Positions 1 to 7,146 of a stretch of DNA of 7,987 nt are shown here, piece by piece (position 1 is the stretch's first letter; each line of letters starts with the position of its first letter). Where the stretch lies: assembly GCA_039679975.1 (NCBI GenBank), contig JBDKTZ010000622.1:1-7987 (forward strand), written 5' to 3'. The position numbers were made by a program, and so were the translations under genes. The notes beneath the pieces were generated by a model. That model did not search any database and was not told where the DNA came from. It worked only from the letters and a program-made list of their open reading frames with translations. Source of the stretch: JBCFBK01 sp039679975 (GTDB lineage Bacteria; Bacteroidota; Bacteroidia; Bacteroidales; Prolixibacteraceae).

Positions 1-447
1 CAGGAAGTTTTCTTCAATATGATCCGGTCGGGCTCCAGGCTTGGATCGACCGACAATATCCGGTTTTACCTCTTTCGCGCCCTGAAGAACGAGATCCGCA
101 AGGAGACGGAACGGCAAAGAAAAGTCGGGTTAGCGGCGAATGAGATACCTGAATTTCAGCTTTCGTTTCTGATAGAGGAACAGTCGTTGGAAACGGAAAA
201 GGATGTTGAAAAGGGGAAGGCGCTTGTTTATGCATTAAGCACATTGAGTCCCCGTCAGCGGGAAATTATTTATTTGAAGTATGAATGCGGAATGAATTAC
301 CGGCAAATCTGTGAGATCATGGATTTAAAAAGTGATTCAGCCCGCAAACTTGTTTTCAGAGCCGTACAATCCTTAAAAACGGCCATCGAAGATCATAAAA
401 ACACGTTCTTATTCTTGTTTAGCCTCCTTCAAAAATATGTTCTTTAA
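1..447 (+). CDS. ECF-family RNA polymerase sigma-70 factor, 5'-truncated by window edge
   Basis: The reading frame is open from base 1 and encodes 148 visible residues; the start codon and most of region 2 lie upstream of the window. The first ATG, at 19, is internal, because the residues before it (QEVFFN) already match the end of region 2 of ECF sigmas. Residues about 1-41 cover the end of region 2, including NIRFYLFRALKNEIRK. An acidic linker follows (about 45-72), then region 4 (about 74-130) with TLSPRQREIIYLKY and a helix-turn-helix around residues 98-125 (MNYRQICEIMDLKSDSARKL), which would bind the -35 element. The short protein ends in a hydrophobic tail (TFLFLFSLLQKYVL). It would direct RNA polymerase to the PUL promoter when released by the FecR-type protein encoded 62 bp downstream. 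That partnership is inferred from gene order. Family assignment is firm; the exact target promoter is not visible. Confidence 0.93.
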   Translation, partial: QEVFFNMIRSGSRLGSTDNIRFYLFRALKNEIRKETERQRKVGLAANEIPEFQLSFLIEEQSLETEKDVEKGKALVYALSTLSPRQREIIYLKYECGMNYRQICEIMDLKSDSARKLVFRAVQSLKTAIEDHKNTFLFLFSLLQKYVL

Positions 448-452
448 CATCT

Positions 453-482
453 GTTTTCGCTGTCCACAAAGTCGACGAAAAC
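453..482 (+). other. Weak inverted repeat between sigma factor and fecR
   Basis: GTTTTCG at 453-459 pairs perfectly with CGAAAAC at 476-482 across a 16-nt loop that also contains the palindrome GTCGAC (471-476). The stem is short and mostly A/T and has no T-run after it, so it is not a convincing terminator. The neighbouring genes are probably co-transcribed across it. It could equally be chance. Confidence 0.25.
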
Positions 483-509
483 CGATTTAATAGTCAAAAG
501 CTTCTTGAG

Positions 510-1733
510 GTGAGGAAAAAGTACAATACATATTCGGTTGAAGACTTTAGTCGGGATGTTCATTTTATTGAATGGGTGCGCAACGGGGCCCGTGCAAGGG
601 AATGGGAAAACTTTCTTGTTGAAAATCCTGAAAAGAAGGAAGATATACGGACAGCACGTGAGATTGTCGAATCGCTCCGGGCGAGTGAAAAGCTGTTGCC
701 GGAAGATGAATTGTATTCAGTCTGGAAAAAAATAGAGCTTTTTCATTCATTGCACCATCCTGCCTCGAAAAAGCTTAATTTCAGGATATTTTTGAGGTAT
801 GCGGCTGTCTTTGCCTTTGCGTTAATGATCGGCGCGACTGCGACCTATTATTATTTTAAGAACAATCAGAATTTTGCCGATTTTAATCTGTCACAGTCAA
901 ATACAGGTGACACAAAGCTGATCCTGTCCGATGGAGAGGAAGTGCTGTTAAAGCAGAAGGAAACAGACCTTCAGTTCAATGCCGGAGGTGATCAGATAAA
1001 AATTAATAAGGACAGCGTGATCCATCGTCAGAGCGAAGGAGGCGGGAACGCTTTTGCTCAGGTCGTCGTCCCCTATGGCAGGATCTCAAACGTGACATTA
1101 TCGGACGGAACGAAAGTATGGCTGAATGCCGGTTCCCACCTCGTTTTTCCTCAAAAGTTCGAAGGGAACAAACGGCAGGTGTTTTTAACCGGAGAGGCCT
1201 ATTTCGATGTGGTCAAAGACCGGAATAAGCCTTTTGTGGTGAATACAAAAGAAATTCATGTCACGGTACTTGGAACAAAATTCAATCTGAGGGATCATGC
1301 ATCAGATGACCAACTTGAAGTGGTACTGGTTGAAGGGAAGGTTTGTTTAAAGGAGAACGACAAGCTCGGTTTGTTCGCTGAAGAAACTACGCTAAATCCT
1401 GCCCAGCGCGCGGTATTTACAAAAAAGGACGGAAAAATAGATGTCGAGTCCGGTATCAACAGTCAGTATTACACTTCCTGGAAGGACGGAATACTTTCAT
1501 TTAACAGGGAAAGTATCCTGAATGTATTCAACCGGCTTGCCCGCTACTACAATGTTCGTTTTGTGACGGAGAGCGGTGTCGGGTTGCACAGAAAAATCAG
1601 CGGAAAGCTCGATCTGAAAGAGTCGCTCGAAGATGTGATGAAGGTAGTGTCGGATGCAGCGCCGGTGAGCTACAGGATTGAGAACGACAAGGTTTATGTA
1701 ACCGGTAAAATTATGTATTTGCCTATGCATTAA
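510..1733 (+). CDS. FecR-family anti-sigma factor (FecR plus DUF4974)
   Basis: This is a 407-residue single-span inner-membrane regulator expected to hold the adjacent ECF sigma factor inactive and release it on a signal from the SusC-type receptor. Residues 1-75 are the cytoplasmic sigma-binding part, with the typical opening YNTYSVEDFSRDVHFIEWV. A membrane span lies at about 91-115 (FLRYAAVFAFALMIGATATYYYF). The periplasmic FecR domain occupies about 185-282 and carries the hallmarks PYGRISNVTLSDGTKVWLNA, LTGEAYFDV and LGTKFNLRDH. The C-terminal DUF4974 domain (about 328-398) includes FNRESILNVFNRLARYYNV and is thought to contact the STN domain of the receptor. The length is normal for Bacteroidota FecR proteins. 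The chosen start is a GTG preceded by a weak TTGAGG; no ATG occurs in frame until the membrane span, so an upstream TTG/ATT-type start is the only alternative. The next gene begins 85 bp downstream. Confidence 0.93.
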   Translation: MRKKYNTYSVEDFSRDVHFIEWVRNGARAREWENFLVENPEKKEDIRTAREIVESLRASEKLLPEDELYSVWKKIELFHSLHHPASKKLNFRIFLRYAAVFAFALMIGATATYYYFKNNQNFADFNLSQSNTGDTKLILSDGEEVLLKQKETDLQFNAGGDQIKINKDSVIHRQSEGGGNAFAQVVVPYGRISNVTLSDGTKVWLNAGSHLVFPQKFEGNKRQVFLTGEAYFDVVKDRNKPFVVNTKEIHVTVLGTKFNLRDHASDDQLEVVLVEGKVCLKENDKLGLFAEETTLNPAQRAVFTKKDGKIDVESGINSQYYTSWKDGILSFNRESILNVFNRLARYYNVRFVTESGVGLHRKISGKLDLKESLEDVMKVVSDAAPVSYRIENDKVYVTGKIMYLPMH

Positions 1734-1739
1734 AAAACA

Positions 1740-1772
1740 ATACAGGAGAATGCCGTCAACATTCCCCTGTAT
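1740..1772 (+). other. Stem-loop in the fecR-susC intergenic leader
   Basis: ATACAGGAGAATG (1740-1752) pairs with CATTCCCCTGTAT (1760-1772) at 12 of 13 positions, the exception being A1747 against C1765. The loop is 7 nt (1753-1759). It begins just after the fecR stop codon. The downstream sequence has no T-run, so a classical intrinsic terminator is not shown. It could be an mRNA processing or stability element, a Rho-independent terminator with poor efficiency, or an operator. The structure is seen directly; the role is inference. Confidence 0.6.
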
Positions 1773-1818
1773 GTACATAACGTCAAACATATTAACGTTT
1801 AATTGATCAATCAAAATT
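1773..1818 (+). promoter_or_regulatory. Putative susC leader/promoter region
   Basis: These 46 AT-rich bases sit directly upstream of the susC start, where the ECF-sigma-dependent promoter would be expected if susC is transcribed separately from the regulators. Two short palindromes are visible, AACGTT (1794-1799) and TTGATCAA (1803-1810). A copy of CGTCAAACAT (1781-1790) resembles CGTCAACAT (1754-1762) in the hairpin loop. I find no match to the usual Bacteroides housekeeping -7 motif TAnnTTTG, which is compatible with an alternative sigma factor but does not prove it. Confidence 0.3.
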
Positions 1819-4800
1819 ATGAAAAAAAAATGGAGGAATTCATGTTTCCGGTATGGAAGCAGGGGAAATTTATTGAAGAAAATGAAGCTACTTGCCGCAT
1901 TCTTTTTTATGGGACTGTTTGCCGCGTCAGCCAGTTCTTACTCACAACAGGTTAAATTCAACCTGCGGTTCGAGAATGTCGCCGTAAAAGAGATCTTTAG
2001 ACAGATCGAAGAAAACAGTGAATTTATCTTGTTTTACAACGAGGATTACGTCGATGTAGACAGAAAAGTCAGCATTGACGCCCAGGAAAAAAACGTGGAA
2101 TATATTCTGGATGCTGTTTTTGAGGGAACGAAGAACACTTATAAGATTTATGACCGGCAGATCGTCATCCTGGCGCCGGGAACAACTCATTCAGATTCTT
2201 TCTTTGAGACTCTGAATGAGCAAAAGCAACAGGACAATATGGTCCAGCAGGAAAACTGGTTAACCGGAGTGGTTGTGGACATTGAAGGCGCTCCCGTTCC
2301 GGGGGTAAGCATTGTCATAAAAAACACCACAACCGGAACCGTGACCGATATAAACGGAGGCTATCGGCTAAAAATGCCGGCTCAATCGGGCACGGTCCTC
2401 TTTTCTTTTATCGGGTATATCACACAGGAGGTTACTTATACCGGACAAAAAGTAAAGAATATCGTTCTTCGGGAGGCCTCTCAGGAAGTGAAGGACGTTG
2501 TGGTGGTCGGCTACGGAAAACAGAAAAAGGCTTCCGTAACAGGAGCTCTTTCAACCGTTTCGGCGGTCGAACTTCAAAAAATTCCCACTCCAACCTTATC
2601 AAATGCGCTGGGAGGGGCCTTGCCCGGAATCATTACACGTCAGGCGAGCGGTGAACCCGGCTATGATAACGCCGAGCTCCTGATACGGGGAATGGCTACC
2701 TGGGGCGATAAACGGCCTCTTATTCTGGTCGATGGAGTTGAGCGCGATATTAACATTGTCAATTCGCAGGAAATAGAGAGTTTCACTACGCTGAAGGATG
2801 CGTCTGCAACTGCGGTTTATGGCGTACGCGGCGCGAATGGCGTGATCCTGATCAATACCAAACGAGGAAAAATGGGGAAACCCCAGGTCACCCTGCGTGT
2901 GGAAGCAGCAAATCTTCGCGGTCTCCGTTTTCCGGACTATATCAACGGTTATGAATTTGCAGGCTTAATGAATGAAGCGACCCGGCATGCAGGCGGTCCG
3001 TCTGCCCAGCTTCCCTGGTCGGACGAGGAACTGCAGAAATTCAAAGATCATTCAGACCCTTATCTGTATCCCGATGTAAACTGGACCGATGAGGTGTTGA
3101 ATAAGGATGCCTTCCAAACCATTAATAATCTGGGCATCACAGGCGGGAACGAAACCGTGCGTTATTATGTGAATGTGGGTTATACGAGCCAGAGCGGCTT
3201 GTATAAAGAAGACCCGGAATACAAGTACCGGACCAATACCCTGTCAAGCCGCTATAATTTCAGGTCGAATGTGGACGTCAATGTCTCCAAAAATTTGGTC
3301 CTGGATTTGGGGATCGGCGGAATTATCGAAGACCGTACCTATCCCGGACGTTCTGCCAATGATATTTTCAGATCGATGAAAGTCATCTCTCCGATCAGTT
3401 ATGCCAAACAAAATCCTGACGGATCACCGGGCGGAGGCGTGTCTTACCTGATGGATAATCCATGGGCAATGGCCACGCAAAGCGGATATGACAAAAAATT
3501 TATGAACACCTTGCAGGGGACATTTGGCGCCAAGTGGGATTTATCCGATCTGGTAACCAAAGGATTGTCGTTTAATGCCAAATTCGCCTATGACTATTAT
3601 TACTACAATGACGTGTATCGTGGGGTAGATTATGAAGTCAAGCAGTATCTGGGACCTGATCCGGTGACCGGAGCCGATAAATACAATGTAGTCCGGGCGC
3701 AGGGAGCCATGGGTTATGGAGTGGGGAATACATCGAACCGTGCTTATTATTATGAAGCCGGAGGTAACTATGACCGAAGCTTCGGTGTTCATCACCTGAC
3801 AACGATGGTCTTATTTAACAGACGGGACTATAAGGATTTGACGGCCGGAAGTTCCATCATGAACTTACCTTACCGTCGTCAGGGTCTGGCAGGAAGGGTT
3901 ACGTATGAATACGATAACCGTTACCTGCTGGAGTTCAACGCTGGTTATAACGGATCAGAGAACTTTCCCAAAGGTCGTCGCTACGGATTTTTTCCATCCG
4001 GTTCAGTGGGCTGGGTGGTTACCGGTGAAGATTTTTGGAATATCCGGGCCATCAATCACCTGAAGATTCGCGGAACCTATGGTGTTGTGGGAAATGATCA
4101 GATTGGAGGAACGCGATTCCTGTATTTGTCCACGATTAATAAAGGCGCCAACGGATACTTTTTTGGCGATACCCAGCAATGGTATCCCGGATATGCGGAA
4201 GATAAACTCGGTGTCAATGATGTAAGCTGGGAAAAATCCTATAAAACTGATTTGGGTTTTGACCTCGAATTATTTGATGGCACCGTTTCGCTTCAGGCAG
4301 ATGTGTTTAATGAAGACCGGAAGGACATTTTGCTGCAAAGAAGGATCATTCCGAATATATCGGGGATCACCTCTTCCACTATTCCGTGGGCGAATCTCGG
4401 AAAGGTTAATAACAAAGGGTTCGATGGTATGCTTGAGATCAAACATACTACTCAAAACGGGTTCTATTACTCTTTCAGGGGCAACTTTACGTTTGCGCGG
4501 AATAAAATTATAGAAGATGACACGCCAACGCCAAAATACGAATACCAAAGTACAAGACAAAGAAGGGTTGGGCAACCTTTTGGACTGGTTGCGCTGGGAT
4601 TATTTGAAGATGAGGCAGAAATTGCCGATAGTCCAAAACAGAACTTTATGTCAGTAGTACGGCCCGGCGATATCAAATACAAGGATATGAATGGCGACGA
4701 CAAGATCGATACCTACGACAGGGTCGCCCTGGGCTATGGAAGGACGCCGGAAATTATGTTTGGCTTCGGAACTACTGTTGCGTACAAGGGAGTTGACCTG

Positions 4801-5232
4801 ACCTTAAATTTCACCGGAACTGCTCATGCGAACACATTCCTGGATACCGAAGGTATGTATCCTTTTATGCTGGAATACCCCAACTACAATGTCATGCGTG
4901 AATATTACGACAATCGCTGGATTGAAGGAGCCGACAACAGTAATGCCAAATATCCGGCAGTGATTAACGGCAACAACCCGAATAATTATCAGACCAGTAC
5001 GCTGTATATGAAAGATGCGGGTTACATTAAGTTGAAGAATGCGGAAATAGGGTATAACTTCAATGAATCGGTTTGTAAATCGGTAAGAATTCAGAAAATC
5101 AGGCTGTTTATTAACGGATCAAACCTGTTATGTTTCGATAAACTCAAAATTATCGATCCCGAATCTAATTTTGGCACCGGAGGATATCCTCAACAGCGCG
5201 CATTAAACATTGGTGCTCAACTTAATTTTTAA
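1819..5232 (+). CDS. susC-like: SusC/RagA-type TonB-dependent outer-membrane receptor with STN signalling domain
   Basis: This 1137-residue outer-membrane protein would import oligosaccharides with TonB/ExbBD energy and report occupancy to the FecR-type anti-sigma factor. A long n-region and hydrophobic signal peptide end near residue 40 (LLAAFFFMGLFAASASSYSQ). The STN (secretin/TonB short N-terminal) domain spans about 44-118 (VKEIFRQIEENSEFILFY). A carboxypeptidase-regulatory-like beta domain follows at about 148-219 (GAPVPGVSIVIKNTTTGTVT). The TonB-box-like strand DVVVVGYGKQKK is at about 226-237, the plug at about 238-348 (ATAVYGVRGANGVILINTK), and the barrel from about 355 to the terminal RALNIGAQLNF. 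The presence of STN marks it as a transducer type rather than a plain transporter. The ATG at 1819 is preferred over ATG 1882, because such basic N-terminal extensions are common in STN-bearing SusC proteins, but both would leave a signal peptide. No Shine-Dalgarno is seen. It is tightly linked to the SusD-like gene 11 bp downstream. Confidence 0.96.
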   Translation: MKKKWRNSCFRYGSRGNLLKKMKLLAAFFFMGLFAASASSYSQQVKFNLRFENVAVKEIFRQIEENSEFILFYNEDYVDVDRKVSIDAQEKNVEYILDAVFEGTKNTYKIYDRQIVILAPGTTHSDSFFETLNEQKQQDNMVQQENWLTGVVVDIEGAPVPGVSIVIKNTTTGTVTDINGGYRLKMPAQSGTVLFSFIGYITQEVTYTGQKVKNIVLREASQEVKDVVVVGYGKQKKASVTGALSTVSAVELQKIPTPTLSNALGGALPGIITRQASGEPGYDNAELLIRGMATWGDKRPLILVDGVERDINIVNSQEIESFTTLKDASATAVYGVRGANGVILINTKRGKMGKPQVTLRVEAANLRGLRFPDYINGYEFAGLMNEATRHAGGPSAQLPWSDEELQKFKDHSDPYLYPDVNWTDEVLNKDAFQTINNLGITGGNETVRYYVNVGYTSQSGLYKEDPEYKYRTNTLSSRYNFRSNVDVNVSKNLVLDLGIGGIIEDRTYPGRSANDIFRSMKVISPISYAKQNPDGSPGGGVSYLMDNPWAMATQSGYDKKFMNTLQGTFGAKWDLSDLVTKGLSFNAKFAYDYYYYNDVYRGVDYEVKQYLGPDPVTGADKYNVVRAQGAMGYGVGNTSNRAYYYEAGGNYDRSFGVHHLTTMVLFNRRDYKDLTAGSSIMNLPYRRQGLAGRVTYEYDNRYLLEFNAGYNGSENFPKGRRYGFFPSGSVGWVVTGEDFWNIRAINHLKIRGTYGVVGNDQIGGTRFLYLSTINKGANGYFFGDTQQWYPGYAEDKLGVNDVSWEKSYKTDLGFDLELFDGTVSLQADVFNEDRKDILLQRRIIPNISGITSSTIPWANLGKVNNKGFDGMLEIKHTTQNGFYYSFRGNFTFARNKIIEDDTPTPKYEYQSTRQRRVGQPFGLVALGLFEDEAEIADSPKQNFMSVVRPGDIKYKDMNGDDKIDTYDRVALGYGRTPEIMFGFGTTVAYKGVDLTLNFTGTAHANTFLDTEGMYPFMLEYPNYNVMREYYDNRWIEGADNSNAKYPAVINGNNPNNYQTSTLYMKDAGYIKLKNAEIGYNFNESVCKSVRIQKIRLFINGSNLLCFDKLKIIDPESNFGTGGYPQQRALNIGAQLNF

Positions 5233-5243
5233 AAAATGCAGTC

Positions 5244-7037
5244 ATGAAGAAAAAAAATAATTTAATACTCCTGTTATCGTTATTACTTTTTGCTTCCTGT
5301 GAGGATTACCTGGATAAGACGCCTGATGAGGATATGACTCTCGACGATGTATTCAGCGATCCGATCTATGCCGATAATTTTTTGACGCATATTTATAGCT
5401 GGATCCCGACCGAAGCTAACTTTGCTGACGACGGTGGTGCCTGGAGAAGCCCTTTTGTGGGCGGATGCGATGAAATGGAGATTGCCTATGGCGGCGCTTT
5501 TTCGCACCAGATTAATTCCGGCGCCTGGAACCCTAACAACATCACAAGGGTACCCGTCTGGAACGAGACCTACATGGCAACCCGAAAAGTCAATATGTTC
5601 CTGGAGAACCTGAATAAAGTTCCTGTTACCGAAGCTGAAAAAGCAATCTGGAAAGGGGAAGCTCATTTTTTACGCGCCTATTTTCATTTCCTCTCGTTCC
5701 GGGTATACGGGCCGATCATCTTGCTGGACCGCTCGCTTAATTTAAGCGATAACATGCTGGGTTACTCGAGAAGTCCGATCGACGAATGCATCAGCTTTAT
5801 GGCAGCCGATTGTGACAGCGCCGCGGCTTTACTGCCCGACAGAATGCCTTCGACTGATACGGGGAGGGCAACCCGCGTTGCAGCGCTGGCGTTGAAGTCA
5901 CGGTTACTGTTATATGCCGCAAGCCCGTTGTACAACGGCAACAGCGCATACACCGATTTCAAAGATTCCACCGGACTTCAGCTCATTCCCGGAGCTTTTG
6001 ACGGAACCAAATGGCAAAAAGCCGCTGCCGCGGCAAAGGCATGTATTGATGCGGCAGCCGCTGCAGGATACGGATTATATAAAAGCGTTACCAACGATCC
6101 TGTCCAGAATTATCAGGAACTTTTCCTTAAAAGCTGGAACAAGGAGATCTTATTTGCAAAAAATCTGGATCGTTACAGCCATTATCTGAGATGTGCCGAC
6201 CCCATTAGTCTCGCTGGTTTTTCGATTATCAATCCTACCCAGGAACAGGTCGATGCCTATGAAATGGAAAACGGTTTGGCGCCTGTCACAGGATACACCA
6301 ACGATGGGCTAACGCCGGTAATTAACCTCGCTTCAGGCTACCGGGAAGACGGCTATGCTGCCGCAGAACGACCGGGAAGATGGCCTGCCGGGGTAAGCAA
6401 CATGTTTGTGGGTCGCGAACCTCGTTTCTATGCCAGCATTAACTTCCCCGGTCAATTCTGGAAGAACCATGAGCTGCAATTCTGGTTCGACGGAATTGAC
6501 GGAAAACGGTTTGCTGGTTCCGATTACTGCAAAACAGGTTATCTGATGCGGAAAATCGTCGATCCCACCGCCTGGTGGAATCCCTATATTGTTCCGCAAA
6601 CGACCTGGATTATTGCCCGTCTGGCTGAGATTTACCTGAATTATGCGGAAGCCCTGAACGAATCTTCAGGACCGGTGGCCGACGTTTATGCCTATGTAAA
6701 TGCCGTCAGGGAAAGATCAGGGTTGCCAGGTCTCCCATCTGGTTTATCCAAAGAGCAGATGCGCGACAAGATCAAGCATGAACGACGCATTGAACTGGCT
6801 TTTGAAACGCACCGCTACTTTGACGTTCGCCGTTGGAAAGATGCGCAAAATTCAGAGAATAAGCCTATTCATTCGCTGAACATTTTTGCGGGAGCGAATA
6901 AACAGGACAATAACTTTTACAAACGGACCAAGGTTGAAGACCGAATATTTGAGAACCCCAAGCATTATTTCTTCCCGATAGCACAGGATGAGATTGATAA
7001 AAACCTGAAAGGGCTAATGCAAAACCCGGGATGGTAA
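5244..7037 (+). CDS. susD-like: SusD/RagB-type outer-membrane glycan-binding lipoprotein
   Basis: This 597-residue protein would form the lid of the SusC-type barrel at the cell surface and bind the glycan before import. The N-terminus is a lipoprotein signal (NLILLLSLLLFASC) with the modified cysteine at residue 19. Acidic residues follow it (CEDYLDKTPDED), consistent with surface export in this phylum. The SusD N-terminal TPR-like part runs to about 230, with WKGEAHFLRAYFHFLSFRVY (about 136-155) and RATRVAALALKSRLLLYAAS (about 208-227). The C-terminal SusD/RagB part includes ARLAEIYLNYAEALNE (about 458-473), the signature ERRIELAFETHRYFDVRRW (about 513-531) and the family ending HYFFPIAQDEIDKN...NPGW. 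An Ala-rich helix lies at 259-274. The length is at the upper normal range. There is no Shine-Dalgarno, and the start is fixed by the lipobox and the 11-bp gap after susC, so translation is probably coupled or co-operonic. A strong terminator follows 10 bp after the stop. Confidence 0.96.
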   Translation: MKKKNNLILLLSLLLFASCEDYLDKTPDEDMTLDDVFSDPIYADNFLTHIYSWIPTEANFADDGGAWRSPFVGGCDEMEIAYGGAFSHQINSGAWNPNNITRVPVWNETYMATRKVNMFLENLNKVPVTEAEKAIWKGEAHFLRAYFHFLSFRVYGPIILLDRSLNLSDNMLGYSRSPIDECISFMAADCDSAAALLPDRMPSTDTGRATRVAALALKSRLLLYAASPLYNGNSAYTDFKDSTGLQLIPGAFDGTKWQKAAAAAKACIDAAAAAGYGLYKSVTNDPVQNYQELFLKSWNKEILFAKNLDRYSHYLRCADPISLAGFSIINPTQEQVDAYEMENGLAPVTGYTNDGLTPVINLASGYREDGYAAAERPGRWPAGVSNMFVGREPRFYASINFPGQFWKNHELQFWFDGIDGKRFAGSDYCKTGYLMRKIVDPTAWWNPYIVPQTTWIIARLAEIYLNYAEALNESSGPVADVYAYVNAVRERSGLPGLPSGLSKEQMRDKIKHERRIELAFETHRYFDVRRWKDAQNSENKPIHSLNIFAGANKQDNNFYKRTKVEDRIFENPKHYFFPIAQDEIDKNLKGLMQNPGW

Positions 7038-7047
7038 ATCTCTTCTT

Positions 7048-7080
7048 TTCCACCTGCCAACAGGCAGGTGGAATTATTTT
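7048..7080 (+). terminator. Intrinsic (Rho-independent) terminator after the susD-like gene
   Basis: TTCCACCTGCC (7048-7058) and GGCAGGTGGAA (7063-7073) form a perfect 11-bp GC-rich stem closed by the 4-nt loop AACA, followed by TTATTTT (7074-7080). It starts 10 bp after the susD-like stop codon. The opposite strand lacks a T-run in the matching place, so it should act on the + strand only. It would end or attenuate the susC/susD transcript before the GH43 gene. Confidence 0.88.
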
Positions 7081-7097
7081 AATAAGGCCATTCATCC

Positions 7098-7146
7098 AGC
7101 CATAAAAAACAAATTATTTACACATGAAATAGCCATAAAAACCAAA
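7098..7146 (+). repeat. Pair of 16-bp direct repeats upstream of the GH43 gene
   Basis: AGCCATAAAAAACAAA (7098-7113) and AGCCATAAAAACCAAA (7131-7146) match at 15 of 16 positions and start exactly 33 bp apart, about three turns of B-DNA. Related GCCAT cores also occur at 7087-7091 and, inverted, at 7172-7176. The arrangement could be a tandem operator for a regulator, but the A-rich half of the unit is low-complexity, which weakens the significance. Confidence 0.5.

Noticed and set aside
1497..1814. 105-residue minus-strand ORF over the fecR 3' end and the intergenic hairpin
   Set aside because: Most of it is antisense to the DUF4974 domain, and the translated product shows no family features.
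1830..1955. Out-of-frame 41-codon ORF inside the susC 5' end, with a GGAGGA Shine-Dalgarno-like sequence before its second ATG (1842)
   Set aside because: The purine run is explained by the Lys-Trp-Arg-Asn codons of the SusC signal peptide, the encoded peptide has no recognisable features, and the SusC frame is unmistakable.
5283..5666. 127-residue minus-strand ORF opposite the susD-like gene
   Set aside because: It lies entirely within the SusD coding frame, has no recognisable domain, and is best explained as an antisense shadow.
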